64,000 nucleotides of DNA from Actinomadura latina NBRC 106108 (GCF_001552195.1 NZ_BCQS01000018.1:62001-126000), one strand, 5' to 3'. Shown: positions 33,499-42,860, counted from the stretch's first letter. A program made the numbers and translations. The notes: generated from the letters alone by a model not told the origin.

Positions 33499-34395
33499 CT
33501 ACGCCGGGGGGAGGGAGTCGAGGAAGCGGGCCACCAGCGGGGCGATCTCGGGGAGGTGGTCCTCCAGGGCGAAGTGGCCTGTGTCGAAGACATGGAGTTC
33601 GGCGTCCGGCAGGTCGCGCAGGTACGCGCGGGCGCCCGGTTCGGGGAAGAACGGGTCGTTGCGTCCCCAGACGATGAGGGCGGGCGGGGTGTGCTCGCCC
33701 AGCCACGCCTGCCAGGCCGGGTACCGCTCGACGTTCGAGTGGTAGTCGAAGGCGAGGTCGAGCTGCGGCCTGGTCCGTCCGGGCAGGTCGAGGAAGTGCT
33801 GGTCGAGAGTCCAGCCGTCGGGGGCGATCAGCCCGGGGTCTCTCGTCCCGCCCTCGTACTGGCCGCGCGTGGCGGGAAGCGTCAGCAGGTCGCGGACGGT
33901 CTCCTCCGCGCCTTCCCCATCGGGACGCAGGGCGATGAACTCCCGCGCGCCCGGCGACAGGCCCTCCTCGTAGGCGTTGCCGTTCTGGACGACCAGGCCC
34001 GCGATCCACTCCGGGTGCCGCAGCGCCAGCCGGAAGCCGACCGGCGCGCCGAAGTCGAAGACGTACATGGCGAAGCGGTCCAGGCCGAGGCGTTCGACGA
34101 AGCCCTCCATCACGTCGGCGAGGCCGTCGAAGGTGTAGCGGAACGTTCCGCCGGTGGACGCCGGCTCGGGGACGTCGCTGTGCCCGAAGCCCGGATAGTC
34201 CGGGGCGATCAGCCGGTACCGGGCGCCGAGCACGTCGATCAGGCGCCGGAACTGGTGCGACGCGGACGGGAAGCCGTGCAGCAGGAGCAGCGCGGGCGCG
34301 TCGGCGCGCGCGGGCAGCGACTCGCGGTAGAAGACGCGGATCCCGTCCACGTCGATGAGGCGGTGCGCGGTGCGGGCGAGGGCCGGGATCGTCAT
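33499..34395 (-). CDS. Alpha/beta hydrolase (haloalkane dehalogenase/epoxide hydrolase-like)
   Basis: A 298-residue alpha/beta hydrolase: oxyanion motif LLLLHGFPSASHQFR, nucleophile Asp in YVFDFGAPVGFRLAL, acid near IVWGRNDPFFPEPGA, and His in VFDTGHFALEDH. An Asp nucleophile and the HGFP motif place it among dehalogenases and epoxide hydrolases. ATG 34395 follows CAGGAGG by 7 nt. Divergent from a CGNR regulator across an 85-nt region with repeated CATTAG hexamers. Substrate unknown. Confidence 0.88.
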   Translation of the reverse strand: MTIPALARTAHRLIDVDGIRVFYRESLPARADAPALLLLHGFPSASHQFRRLIDVLGARYRLIAPDYPGFGHSDVPEPASTGGTFRYTFDGLADVMEGFVERLGLDRFAMYVFDFGAPVGFRLALRHPEWIAGLVVQNGNAYEEGLSPGAREFIALRPDGEGAEETVRDLLTLPATRGQYEGGTRDPGLIAPDGWTLDQHFLDLPGRTRPQLDLAFDYHSNVERYPAWQAWLGEHTPPALIVWGRNDPFFPEPGARAYLRDLPDAELHVFDTGHFALEDHLPEIAPLVARFLDSLPPA

Positions 34396-34422
34396 TTCAC
34401 ATGCCTCCTGGACGTGAAGATG

Positions 34423-34476
34423 CATTAGTCCTAACCCATGACGATCTAATGTGTCAATGAGCGGATGTAGCATTAG
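34423..34476. promoter_or_regulatory. Three CATTAG/CTAATG elements between hydrolase and CGNR gene
   Basis: CATTAG at 34423-34428 and 34471-34476 and CTAATG at 34446-34451, spaced 23 and 25 bp. They fill the divergent promoter region and are candidate operator half-sites for the CGNR regulator. The last copy is just 4 nt before ATG 34481, so that mRNA may be leaderless. Confidence 0.4.
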
Positions 34477-34480
34477 AGCC

Positions 34481-35026
34481 ATGACCGACCCCGTCCCGCT
34501 GACCGGCGAGCCGCTCGCGCTGGACCTCGTCAACACCCGCCCGGCCGGCGCCGACCTGATCGCCACCGTGGACGGCCTGGCCGCCTGGCTGGCCCTCGAA
34601 GGCGACCGGGTGCCGGAGCCGGCGGCCCTCACCGCGGCCGACCTGGCGCCCGTGCACGCCGTCCGGGAGCACGCGGCCGTCGCGATCGGGCACGCGCGGC
34701 GCGCCGAGCGGCCGCCCGGCGCGGTCCTCGGCGGCCTCACCGAGGCGCAGCGGCGGGCTCCGGCGATCAGGCGGCTGAGCTGGGACGGAACGGCCGTCAC
34801 CGCGACCCCGGAACGTCCCGGCCGCTACGGCGACCGGCTGGCGGCGCACCTCGCCGAGGCCGTGGCCGACCTGCTCGCCGGCCCGGCGATCGGCCGCGTC
34901 CGGCAGTGCGAGGGGGACGGCTGCGTCATGCTGTTCCTCCCCGCGCACCCCCGCCGCCGCTGGTGCTCCGCGACCCGCTGCGGGAATCGCGCACGGGTCG
35001 CCCGCTACTACGCGCGGCGCACCTAG
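34481..35026 (+). CDS. CGNR zinc-finger regulator
   Basis: A 181-residue protein. The N-terminal ABATE-like domain (PLTGEPLALDLVNTRPAGADL) is followed by the C-terminal CGNR zinc finger: C-x4-C, then RRRWCSATRCGNRARVARYY. These are putative transcriptional regulators that often control a divergent gene, here the alpha/beta hydrolase. No Shine-Dalgarno precedes ATG 34481. Confidence 0.88.
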   Translation: MTDPVPLTGEPLALDLVNTRPAGADLIATVDGLAAWLALEGDRVPEPAALTAADLAPVHAVREHAAVAIGHARRAERPPGAVLGGLTEAQRRAPAIRRLSWDGTAVTATPERPGRYGDRLAAHLAEAVADLLAGPAIGRVRQCEGDGCVMLFLPAHPRRRWCSATRCGNRARVARYYARRT

Positions 35027-35158
35027 GTTGGTCGGGCAAGAGGGATCGTTTCGGTCGTTTGCCGTGCATTCCAGCGATCGATAACCCTTAATATTTGCTC
35101 AACGACAACCAAACCCCGTTGGACCCATCCGGTGGCGCCGGACCGAAGGAGCTGAGAC

Positions 35159-36352
35159 ATGGCCGCGATGCACAGTCGCGGTGCGGAGCGACTTCTCGGC
35201 GTGGCCGGCTCCCCGCACCTCCTCCTGGTCGAGGACGATCCGGGCGACGCGTTCCTGTTCGAGGAGCTGCTGGCCGAGGCTCAGCCCGGCCTCCGGATCA
35301 CGGTCGCGACCACGCTCCGGGAGGCGCTCGACGCGCTGCGGCCCGAGATCCAGTGCGTCATCGTCGACCTGTCGCTGCCGGACGCGCAGGGCCTCGACGC
35401 GCTCCACCAGGTGCGCACGCACGCCCCGACCACCGCGGTCCTCGTGCTCACCGGCCTCGACGACGCCCACGTCGGCGTGGAGGCCGTCGCCGCCGGCGCC
35501 CAGGACTACCTCGTCAAACAGGACGTGGACGGCGCGCTGCTCACCCGCGCGATCAGCTACGCCATCGAGCGCCAGCGCGCCGACGAGACCGAGCGGCAGC
35601 TCGTCGAGGCGCGCGCGCTGAGCCGCGAGAACGCCCGGCTGGAGCGGGGCCTGCTGCCCGTGCCGATCCTGCACGACGGCACGCTGCGGCACCACACCCG
35701 CTACCGGCCCGGACGCGACCGTGCGCTGCTCGGCGGCGACTTCCACGACACCGTGGAGACCACCGACGGCGCCGTCCACGTGGTGATCGGCGACGTCAGC
35801 GGGCACGGCGCGGACGAGGCGTCCCTCGGGGTGCGGCTCCGCATGGCGTGGCGGACGCTCGTCCTCGCCGGGCACGCGGGGCCGCTCCTCCTGGACACGC
35901 TGGACGCCGTCCTGCAGCACGAGCGGTGGGCCGAGGAGATCTTCACGACCGTGTGCATGCTGACGATCGCGCCCGACCGGCGCAGCGCCCGGCTGTACCG
36001 GGCGGGGCATCCGGCGCCGCTGTTCTTCGGGCCGGGCGGCGTCGCGGCCGTCCCGGACGAGCCGCGCGGCCCGGCGCTCGGGCTGATCCCGGGCGTCGAG
36101 TGGCCCGCCCTCGACCTCGAACTCGGCGAGTCGTGGACCCTGCTGCTCTACACCGACGGGCTGATCGAGGGGCATGACGGCGACGGGTACCTCGACCTGT
36201 CCGGGCTGGTCGAGCTGGCGAAGATCGCGCACGGCGAGGGGCAGCGCGGCGACGTGCTCATCGACGGGCTCATCGCGGAGGCGGAGCGGCTTAACGGGGA
36301 CGTCCTGTCCGACGACCTGGCCGTCCTGCTGCTGAGCCGGGGGGACGGCTGA
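35159..36352 (+). CDS. Response regulator with SpoIIE (PP2C) phosphatase output
   Basis: A 397-residue protein. REC domain, residues about 20-140: LLLVEDDPGDA, phospho-Asp in CVIVDLSLPDA, conserved Lys in DYLVKQD. Then a helical linker (ETERQLVEARALSREN) and a SpoIIE/PP2C domain with intact metal motifs (LLGGDFHDT, VVIGDVSGHGADEAS, LLYTDGLIEG, SDDLAVLLL). Acts as a phosphorylation-switched phosphatase, probably on an anti-anti-sigma factor. GAAGGAG lies before ATG 35159. First of three coupled genes (kinase, response regulator). Confidence 0.93.
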   Translation: MAAMHSRGAERLLGVAGSPHLLLVEDDPGDAFLFEELLAEAQPGLRITVATTLREALDALRPEIQCVIVDLSLPDAQGLDALHQVRTHAPTTAVLVLTGLDDAHVGVEAVAAGAQDYLVKQDVDGALLTRAISYAIERQRADETERQLVEARALSRENARLERGLLPVPILHDGTLRHHTRYRPGRDRALLGGDFHDTVETTDGAVHVVIGDVSGHGADEASLGVRLRMAWRTLVLAGHAGPLLLDTLDAVLQHERWAEEIFTTVCMLTIAPDRRSARLYRAGHPAPLFFGPGGVAAVPDEPRGPALGLIPGVEWPALDLELGESWTLLLYTDGLIEGHDGDGYLDLSGLVELAKIAHGEGQRGDVLIDGLIAEAERLNGDVLSDDLAVLLLSRGDG

Positions 36353-38021
36353 TGGCGGACGGACCGCGGACGCGGACCTCGGCCGACGCCGCGCCGCGCC
36401 GTCCCGAGGCCGCTCCGGAACTGCGGATCGGCGGCCCGGCGGTCGTGCTGCCCGCGGCCGACATGCCCGAGGGGCACGGGATGAGCCGGCTGCGGCTCGT
36501 CCGGATCTACCAGATCGGCGCGCTCGTCCTCGGCCTGCTTCTGATGGCCGTCTTCGCGCAGGCCGGGACCGCGCTGTACGGGAACAACAAGGCGCGGGAC
36601 GTCCTCGTCAACCAGGTCGACCCGGCGACGCTGGAGCAGTTCCGGCTGTCGACCGCCGTCGCCAACCAGGACACGGCCATCCGCGACTACGCGCAGGACG
36701 GCCGGGACGAGCACCTCGCCCAGTACCGCCGGGCCGTGCGGCAGGAGGCGGACTCCGCGGCCACGATGCGCCGGCTGCTGTCCGGCGTGCCCGGCAGCGC
36801 GGGCGTCGACCGGCTCCTGGACCGGGCGACCGACGACTCCAGGGCGTGGCGGGCCGCGTTCGCCGACCCGATCGCGGCCGGACCCGGCGGCGAGGGCGTC
36901 GACGCCGCGCGGAGCCAGGACGCGCGGCGGCTGCTCAACCAGGCGCGCGGCGACATGACGCCGCTCCAGGTCGGCATCACCAAGCTGCACGACAGGGCCT
37001 CCTCGACGCTCCAGTCCCGCGCGCGGGCGGCCCTGTGGTCGACGATCGCCGCGCTCGTCGTGGTCGTCGTGGCCGCGCTGGCGCTCGCCGCGCTGCTCCG
37101 CCGGACGGTGCTGACGCCGGTGGCCTCGCTGACCGGACGCGTCCGCGCCGTGTCCCAGGGCGACCTCGAAGCCCGGCTGGACGTCCCCGGCCCGGCCGAG
37201 ATCAACGAGCTGGCGGCGATCATCGACGCGATGCGCGACCGGATCATCCGGCAGTGGCGCATCAGCGAGGAGAAGACCCGGCAGCTCAACGAGCAGACCG
37301 CGGAGCTGCGCCGGTCCAACGCCGAGCTGGAGCAGTTCGCCTACGTCGCGAGCCACGACCTGCAGGAGCCGCTGCGCAAGGTGGCGAGCTTCTGCCAGAT
37401 GATCGAGCGACGCTACGGGGACCAGCTGGACGACCGGGGGCAGCAGTACATCGCGTTCGCCGTCGACGGCGCCAAGCGCATGCAGGCCCTCATCAACGAC
37501 CTGCTGAGCTTCTCCAGGGTCGGGCGGATGACGCAGCCTGAGGAGTCCGTCGACCTGGCCGGCGTCGTGCGGCGGGCCCTGGACAACCTGGCGGCGCTGC
37601 GCGAGGAGACCGGCGCCGAGGTGGACGTGCGGGACCTGCCGGACGTCTCCGGCGACCGCACGCAGCTCACCCAGCTCTTCCAGAACCTCATCGGGAACGC
37701 GATCAAGTTCCGCCGCGAGGGCGTGCCGCCCCGGGTCGTCATCGACGCCCGCCGCGACGGCGACGAGTGGGTGTTCGGCTGCGCCGACAACGGCATCGGC
37801 GTCGAACCCCGCTACGCCGACCGCATCTTCCTGATCTTCCAGCGGCTGCATCCGCGGGACGAGTACACCGGCACGGGCATCGGGCTGGCGCTCTGCAAGA
37901 AGATCGTCGAGTTCCACGGCGGCCGTATCTGGCTCGACGCCCGCGACCCCGGCGACGGGCCCGGCACGACCTTCCGCTGGACCCTGCCGGTCCGATCGCA
38001 CATCGGCAACGGAGACGACAC

Positions 38022-38025
<4 letters not shown>
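36352..38025 (+). CDS. Membrane sensor histidine kinase (CHASE3-like, HAMP)
   Basis: A 557-residue kinase. TM1 (YQIGALVLGLLLMAVFAQAG, about residue 52-72), an extracytoplasmic CHASE3-like helical domain (residues 75-220), TM2 (TIAALVVVVVAALALAALL), HAMP, then HisKA with H-box AYVASHDLQEPLRKVASF. The ATPase domain has the N-box LFQNLIGNAIKF, G1 DNGIGV and G2 GTGIGLALCKKIVE. The start overlaps the previous stop (TGATG). With Rcp1-like neighbour it resembles bacteriophytochrome-type signalling units, but its own sensor is not a phytochrome. Confidence 0.93.
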
Positions 38026-38459
<434 letters not shown>

Positions 38460-38465
38460 CCCTTT

Positions 38466-39617
38466 TCAGCGGTCGCGTCCGGTCCAGTCGATGCAGACGA
38501 TCACGGCGTCGTCGGCCGGCTCGCCTTCGTCGTGGTACTCGACGAAGCGCCGGACCACGGTACGGACGGCCTCCGGCGGGTCCTGCAGCCGGGTCGCGCG
38601 CAGCGCCTGGAGCAGCGAGTCCGGCCCGAACGGCACGCCGGACGGGGACTGCGCGCCGTGCACCCCGTCGCTGACGACGACCAGCCGGTCGCCCCGCTCG
38701 ACGGTGAACTCCTCGGTCGTGTAGCGGGTGTCGCCGAACATCCCGAGCGGCATCTGCGCGTCGAAGTCGATCGCGTCGGTGGCGCCGCCGCGCAGCCGGT
38801 AGATCCGCGGCGAGCCCGCGTCCACCACCCGGACCCGCCCGGTGCCGAGCTCGAACTCCAGCAGCAGCGTGGCCACGTGCTGGTCGCCGCGGTGCCGCGC
38901 GAACAGCGCCTGGTCGCCGAGCGCCGCCTGGTCGACGATGCCGGCGCCGGACCGGCGCGCGTTGCGCAGCGCGCTGATCGCCAGATGGGTGAGCGCGGCC
39001 GCCCTCGTCCCCGACCCCATGCCGTTGCTGACGGTCAGCGTCAGCTTCTCCGCGGACACCGACCAGTCGAAGTTGTCGCCCCACACCGCGTAGGCGGGTT
39101 CGAGCTGGCCCGCGAAGCGGAACTCGGCGGCGTTGTAGGCGGGCGGGGGCAGCAGGTCCCACTGCATCTCCGCGGCGAGCGTCAGCCGTGTCCGGCGGCG
39201 GAGCCGCCGGTACAGGTCGGTGCCCCCGTCGGCGATCTTCAGGGCGCGGGCGAGGGCGTCGGCGAACGCGGCCAGCCAGCCCGGCCCGCCGTCCGGGAGC
39301 CGCACGGTCAGCACGCCGAGGCGCTCGCCCTTCACGGTCATCGGCAGATGGAGGGCGTCGCCCTCGCCGATGGCCCGCTGGGCGGCGAACGCGTGGCCGG
39401 GCGCGGTGTTGTCGACCGGCACGCCCTCGCCGTCCCCGGGGACGGTCCGGACGAGGAACGCCTGCCGGTAGTCGACGAGGAGCACCTCGGCGCCGGTGGC
39501 GCCCGCGTGCCGTCCGAGCAGGCCGGTCGCGACGTCGATCAGCTCGTGCGGCGGAGCCGCCCACATCGCCGCTTCGAGCGCCGCCGGGAGATCGTCGTCC
39601 GCAGGTTCGCCTGGCAT
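38466..39617 (-). CDS. GAF-SpoIIE (PP2C-like) protein with altered metal motif
   Basis: A 383-residue protein: N-terminal GAF-like region (LIDVATGLLGRHAGATGAEVLLVDYRQ), then a SpoIIE-type domain (RRRTRLTLAAEMQWDLLPPP). The first metal motif is kept (WGDNFDW), but the usual G-D-x-x-G-H-G is VSNGMGSG, replacing a metal-binding Asp by Asn. The C-terminal ADDAVIVCIDW is present. It may be weak or non-catalytic. ATG 39617 follows GAGGA. Convergent with the signalling operon and divergent from a MarR gene. Confidence 0.88.
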   Translation of the reverse strand: MPGEPADDDLPAALEAAMWAAPPHELIDVATGLLGRHAGATGAEVLLVDYRQAFLVRTVPGDGEGVPVDNTAPGHAFAAQRAIGEGDALHLPMTVKGERLGVLTVRLPDGGPGWLAAFADALARALKIADGGTDLYRRLRRRTRLTLAAEMQWDLLPPPAYNAAEFRFAGQLEPAYAVWGDNFDWSVSAEKLTLTVSNGMGSGTRAAALTHLAISALRNARRSGAGIVDQAALGDQALFARHRGDQHVATLLLEFELGTGRVRVVDAGSPRIYRLRGGATDAIDFDAQMPLGMFGDTRYTTEEFTVERGDRLVVVSDGVHGAQSPSGVPFGPDSLLQALRATRLQDPPEAVRTVVRRFVEYHDEGEPADDAVIVCIDWTGRDR

Positions 39618-39717
39618 CGCCGTCCTCGCGGGAATAGGGGCCGGGCCGCCCCCGGCGTCCGGCGGACCCGCAGGTCCAGGGATGCCGTCGGCGGCGTCGT
39701 ATGTAACAGTGGAGGGC

Positions 39718-40191
39718 ATGGTGGCCACGTCGGGTGAGGATGCCGCGGATGCCGCGGCGGCCCTGGACGACGCGGCCTCCACCCTCATGAACGTCTGGTC
39801 GCGCGCCCACAATGCCCCGGATGTACCCGTCCCGTCTACGCAACTGCGGGCGCTGTTCGTGCTGGAGCGCGGCCCGGTCAACATCAGCAACCTGGCGGGC
39901 GAGCTGGACGCGCTGGTGTCCTCGGCGAGCCGGCTGTGCGACCGGCTGGAGGCGTCCGGGCTGCTGGCCCGCGACCCCGGCCGGGACCGCCGCGAGGTGA
40001 CCGTCCGGCTGAGCGCGGACGGGCAGGCGCTGCTCGACCGGCTCCGGGTGCGGCGCCTGGAGGAACTCGCCCGCGTGCTGGCGCAGATGCCGGCGTCCGC
40101 GCGGGCCGCGCTGCTGTGGGGGCTCATGGAGTTCCACGAGGCTGCCTCCAAGCCGGACGACGAGGACGGTTCCTTCTCCATGCTCGCCTGA
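39718..40191 (+). CDS. MarR-family transcriptional regulator
   Basis: A 157-residue winged-helix protein: LRALFVLERGPVNISNLAGELDALVSSASRLCDRLEASGLLARDPGRDRREVTVRLSADGQALLDR is the full MarR helix-wing region. GGAGGG lies almost against ATG 39718, so the next GTG (39721) or a leaderless start is possible. Divergent from the GAF-SpoIIE gene. Ligand unknown. Confidence 0.88.
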   Translation: MVATSGEDAADAAAALDDAASTLMNVWSRAHNAPDVPVPSTQLRALFVLERGPVNISNLAGELDALVSSASRLCDRLEASGLLARDPGRDRREVTVRLSADGQALLDRLRVRRLEELARVLAQMPASARAALLWGLMEFHEAASKPDDEDGSFSMLA

Positions 40192-40255
40192 TGCGCCCGG
40201 TTTTATTCGGGTAAGTTACAACGCTCCGCAAAGCACCTGCCAAATTGGTGATTGT

Positions 40256-40269
40256 CATTATTTGTAATG
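40256..40269. promoter_or_regulatory. CATTA-TTTG-TAATG inverted repeat
   Basis: Perfect 5-bp arms with a 4-nt spacer, 67 nt before the L,D-transpeptidase gene and 65 nt after the MarR gene. It lies in locally AT-rich sequence. Candidate operator, possibly for the adjacent MarR protein (inference). Confidence 0.35.
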
Positions 40270-40336
40270 GCGGCTCTCGGCGCGTTTTCCGCCATTCCCC
40301 ATACGCGCGCCTTCACCGCCACTAGCATCCCGGCTC

Positions 40337-41164
40337 ATGGCGACCATCAATGCCCCGCGGCATTCCCGCCGCGCCGTCACCGCCGCCGGGCTGCTCCCGG
40401 CGGCCGCCGCCGTGCTGCTGCTCGGCGGGTGCGGCGGCGGCTCCTCCGCGCCCGGCACGGCGTCCGGGAAGGACGCCGGCCGGCCGCCGGCCGCGGTGGA
40501 GGCCGGCGCCGCCAAGGTCCCCGAGGCCACCACGTTCGGCACCCTGCGCGGCGCGCCCAAGGACACCGCGCCGGACGGCGCCACCGACGGCCTGGTCGTC
40601 CACCCGGCCGGGCCGACGCCGGTACTGGACCGTCCGGGCGGGCGCCGCGTGGCCACGCTCCCCACCACCGAACTGGGCGGCCCCACCTGGGTGCCCGTGG
40701 TGGAGAGCTCCGGCGGGTGGCGGCGCGTCCTGCTGCCGAGCCGCCCCAACCAGGCGAGCGGCTGGATCTCCGGCGCCGGGCTGCGGACCGCGCACACGCC
40801 CTACACCGTGCGGGTCGACCTCGGCCACCGGCGGCTCACGCTGCTCAAATCCGGGCGGCAGGCCGGCCGCTGGCCGGTCGCCGTCGGCGGCGCCGAGACC
40901 CCGACGCCGCCCGGCCGGACGTTCGTCCTGGCCTCCATCGTGCCGTCCGACAAGAAGCAGAGCCCGATCGTCCTGCCGCTCGGCACGCACTCGGCGACCC
41001 TGGACACCTTCGGCGGCGGGCCGGGCACCGTCGCCCTGCACGGCTGGCCCGACGCCTCCGTGTTCGGCAGGGCCGTCACGCACGGCTGCGTGCGGGTACC
41101 CGCGGACGCGCTCAAGGCGCTGTCGCGCGTCCCGCTCGGCTCGCTGGTGTTCATCACCGCCTGA
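40337..41164 (+). CDS. L,D-transpeptidase (YkuD) lipoprotein
   Basis: A 275-residue surface enzyme that makes 3-3 peptidoglycan cross-links or attaches proteins. Signal and lipobox: LLPAAAAVLLLGGCGGGSS. A middle SH3-like stretch (TPVLDRPGGRRVATLPTTE, WRRVLLPSRPNQASGWI) precedes YkuD, with VDLGHRRLTLLKSGR, HGWPDASVFG and catalytic THGCVRV (His, Cys). ATG 40337. The next gene, also secreted, starts 22 nt later and is probably cotranscribed. Confidence 0.92.
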   Translation: MATINAPRHSRRAVTAAGLLPAAAAVLLLGGCGGGSSAPGTASGKDAGRPPAAVEAGAAKVPEATTFGTLRGAPKDTAPDGATDGLVVHPAGPTPVLDRPGGRRVATLPTTELGGPTWVPVVESSGGWRRVLLPSRPNQASGWISGAGLRTAHTPYTVRVDLGHRRLTLLKSGRQAGRWPVAVGGAETPTPPGRTFVLASIVPSDKKQSPIVLPLGTHSATLDTFGGGPGTVALHGWPDASVFGRAVTHGCVRVPADALKALSRVPLGSLVFITA

Positions 41165-41186
41165 CCTCAAGAAACGGAGCACATCC

Positions 41187-41834
41187 ATGCGTCACAGCCA
41201 TGCCCTCGGGCGCCTCGCCACGACCGGCCTGCTCGCCGGCGGCCTCGTCGCCGCCGGGCTGCCGGCCCTGGCCGCCACCCCGGCCGGTGAAGGCTCCGCG
41301 TACGGGCTGGCGGTCACCGGGCCGCTCGCCGTCCCGCCGGTGCCCGCCGTCTCGTCCACCACGGGGGAGGTCAACAAGCGCCTGCTGCGGGAGGACCACA
41401 CCAAGCTGGTCAAGGCGTCCGCGCTGGACGTCAGCGCCTCGGCCGCCCGCGCCCGCTCGTCCGTCGCGCGGCTCGCCGTCCCGTCGGCGAAGCTGGCGGC
41501 GGGCGCCGTCTCCGCCCGGTGCGTGAACGGCCAGGGCTCGGCGAACCTCGCGCACGCCGTCCTCGCCGGCAAGCGGTTGGACTCCACGCCGCCGCCGAAC
41601 ACCACCGTCCCCGTCGACGTGGACGGCCTCGGCCGGACGTCGATGACCCTCAACAAGCAGCAGCGCACCGCCGACGGCCGGCTCGCCGTCACCGCCATGG
41701 AGCTGATGCTGCCCGGCGGCAAGGGCGCGCTCAGGGTCGCGTCCGCCACCTGCGGGCGCGGCGCCGTGCCGAAGGGCCCGGCCGAAGCGCCCGAGCCGAC
41801 CCCGATACGGCACGACCTGCCGGTCACCGGCTGA
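41187..41834 (+). CDS. Choice-of-anchor P family secreted protein ending in LPVTG
   Basis: A 215-residue exported protein. Signal peptide about 1-29 (LLAGGLVAAGLPALAA). The body (AYGLAVTGPLAVPPVPAVSS, NTTVPVDVDGLGRTSMTLNKQ, LAVTAMELMLPGGKGALRVASATCG) matches the choice-of-anchor P domain. The last residues are HDLPVTG, a sortase-like LPxTG, but the hydrophobic anchor and basic tail that must follow it are absent; the stop comes immediately. ACGGAG precedes ATG 41187. The stop lies in an 18-nt tandem repeat. Sorting may be lost or the motif may be accidental. Confidence 0.82.
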   Translation: MRHSHALGRLATTGLLAGGLVAAGLPALAATPAGEGSAYGLAVTGPLAVPPVPAVSSTTGEVNKRLLREDHTKLVKASALDVSASAARARSSVARLAVPSAKLAAGAVSARCVNGQGSANLAHAVLAGKRLDSTPPPNTTVPVDVDGLGRTSMTLNKQQRTADGRLAVTAMELMLPGGKGALRVASATCGRGAVPKGPAEAPEPTPIRHDLPVTG

Positions 41835-41838
41835 CGCC

Positions 41839-41892
41839 GACGGCCCGGCCGACACTGACGGCCCGGCGGACACTGACGGCCCGGCGGGCGCG
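41839..41892 (+). repeat. 18-nt tandem repeat (x3) after the choice-of-anchor P stop
   Basis: Three copies of GACGGCCCGGCSGACACT (the third copy diverges at its end). Because the unit is six codons, extra TGA codons appear in frame at 41856 and 41874 after the true stop at 41832. Confidence 0.85.
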
Positions 41893-41908
41893 CGCCCGCC
41901 GGGCCGTC
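41875..41908. terminator. Bidirectional terminator hairpin
   Basis: GACGGCCCGGCGGGCG (41875-41890) and its complement (41893-41908) make a 16-bp stem with only CG between. It overlaps the stop of the convergent RsbW-like gene and the last repeat copy. Confidence 0.65.
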
Positions 41909-42317
41909 AGCCCGCCAGCGACTTCTCGAAATGCACCACCGAACCGTTCCGGTGCACGCGATCCGCTATCTGAAGCTCCTCCGTGAACGCCCGCATCAAC
42001 TGCAGCCCCCGGCCGTGCTCGGCGAGCGGCGGCGCCTGCAGGGTCTCCCAATCGGCGCCGTCCTCCGCGTCGCCCGTGCCCCCGTCTATGACCTCGACGA
42101 CGCATCTCGCCCCGTCCATCCGCGCCCGGACCTCGTACTCCATTCCGGCCGCGGCGTGCTGGATGACGTTCGCGCACGCCTCTCCCAAAGCGAGCGCGAT
42201 ATCGGCACGGACCTCGGATGCCACCCCGAGGCCGCGGAGAGAGGCGTCGAGCGTATGCCGCACCAGCGGAGCGCTCTCGGCGTTCCTCGGCAGGGTCATT
42301 TCGAGAACGACCTCCAT
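41907..42317 (-). CDS. RsbW-like anti-sigma-factor kinase (HATPase)
   Basis: A 136-residue GHKL ATPase: N-box LALGEACANVIQHA, G1 VEVIDGGTG, G2 LAEHGRGLQLMRAF. These proteins bind a sigma factor and phosphorylate an anti-anti-sigma protein; the SpoIIE phosphatases at 35159 and 38466 could act on the same circuit, but no adjacent partner proves this. ATG 42317 follows GGAGG by 8 nt. Confidence 0.9.
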   Translation of the reverse strand: MEVVLEMTLPRNAESAPLVRHTLDASLRGLGVASEVRADIALALGEACANVIQHAAAGMEYEVRARMDGARCVVEVIDGGTGDAEDGADWETLQAPPLAEHGRGLQLMRAFTEELQIADRVHRNGSVVHFEKSLAG

Positions 42318-42408
42318 GCCAATCGCCTCCGTTCCCTCTAGCAGGCAGATTTCCCAACCACCACAACGGGAAACTCCGGCCACCAGAAAAACGCGGCGAC
42401 CCGCATAT

Positions 42409-42442
42409 TCGCCGGACTACTCGTCTCGCCGGACTACTCGTC
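42409..42442 (-). repeat. 17-nt direct repeat spanning a stop codon
   Basis: TCGCCGGACTACTCGTC occurs twice head to tail (42409-42425, 42426-42442). The second copy contains the TAG of the HTH gene (42434-42436), so the gene's last codons and stop are duplicated downstream, out of frame. Confidence 0.85.
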
Positions 42443-42811
42443 GGCCCGCCCGGCGAGCTTCCGCAACGCCGCGACCTGCTCCTCGTCCAGGCCCTCGTAG
42501 TCGCTGTGCCGGCGCTGCTCGGCCTGCTCGTCGATCCACCGGCCGTGCGCCTCCCAGGCGGCCTGCTTGCTGACGCCGAGCGCTCCCCCTATCTGCGTCC
42601 ACGACGCTCCGGCCCGCCGCGCCGACCGGACGGCGAGCTGCCGCCCGTAGACCGCCTTGCGGGCGATGACCTCCCCGAGCGCGAGAAGCTCCAGTACTTC
42701 CGCGCGCTCCAGTGGCATGTCCCCGACCGCGTCCCGAACCCACAGCTCGTCATACCGGACGGCTGCGCTCGTCAACGTGATGTCCCGCTCGATCCCATCA
42801 GGAGTGACCAT
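42434..42811 (-). CDS. Small HTH-containing protein
   Basis: About 125 residues. A helix-turn-helix-like segment is visible (AVRSARRAGASWTQIGGALGVSKQAAWEAHGRWIDEQ), as in many actinobacterial 'ASWxxIGxALGxSxQAA' proteins. The N-terminal part (LTSAAVRYDELWVRDAVGDM) is unassigned. Starts at 42811, 42823 and 42832 are all possible; none has a clear ribosome site. Probably DNA-binding; role unknown. A TGACGTCA palindrome lies just upstream (42840-42847). Confidence 0.65.
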   Translation of the reverse strand: MVTPDGIERDITLTSAAVRYDELWVRDAVGDMPLERAEVLELLALGEVIARKAVYGRQLAVRSARRAGASWTQIGGALGVSKQAAWEAHGRWIDEQAEQRRHSDYEGLDEEQVAALRKLAGRADE

Positions 42812-42860
42812 GCCTTTGAGCATGCGCGTCAAGCCGCCCTGACGTCAAGTCGTCCTGACG

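Noticed and set aside
36148..38001. 617-codon minus ORF across the kinase genes
   Set aside because: Shadow frame; REC, HAMP and histidine kinase domains are on the plus strand.
42840..42847. TGACGTCA palindrome as a dedicated operator
   Set aside because: Eight bases in GC-rich sequence near an uncertain start; too little support to call separately.
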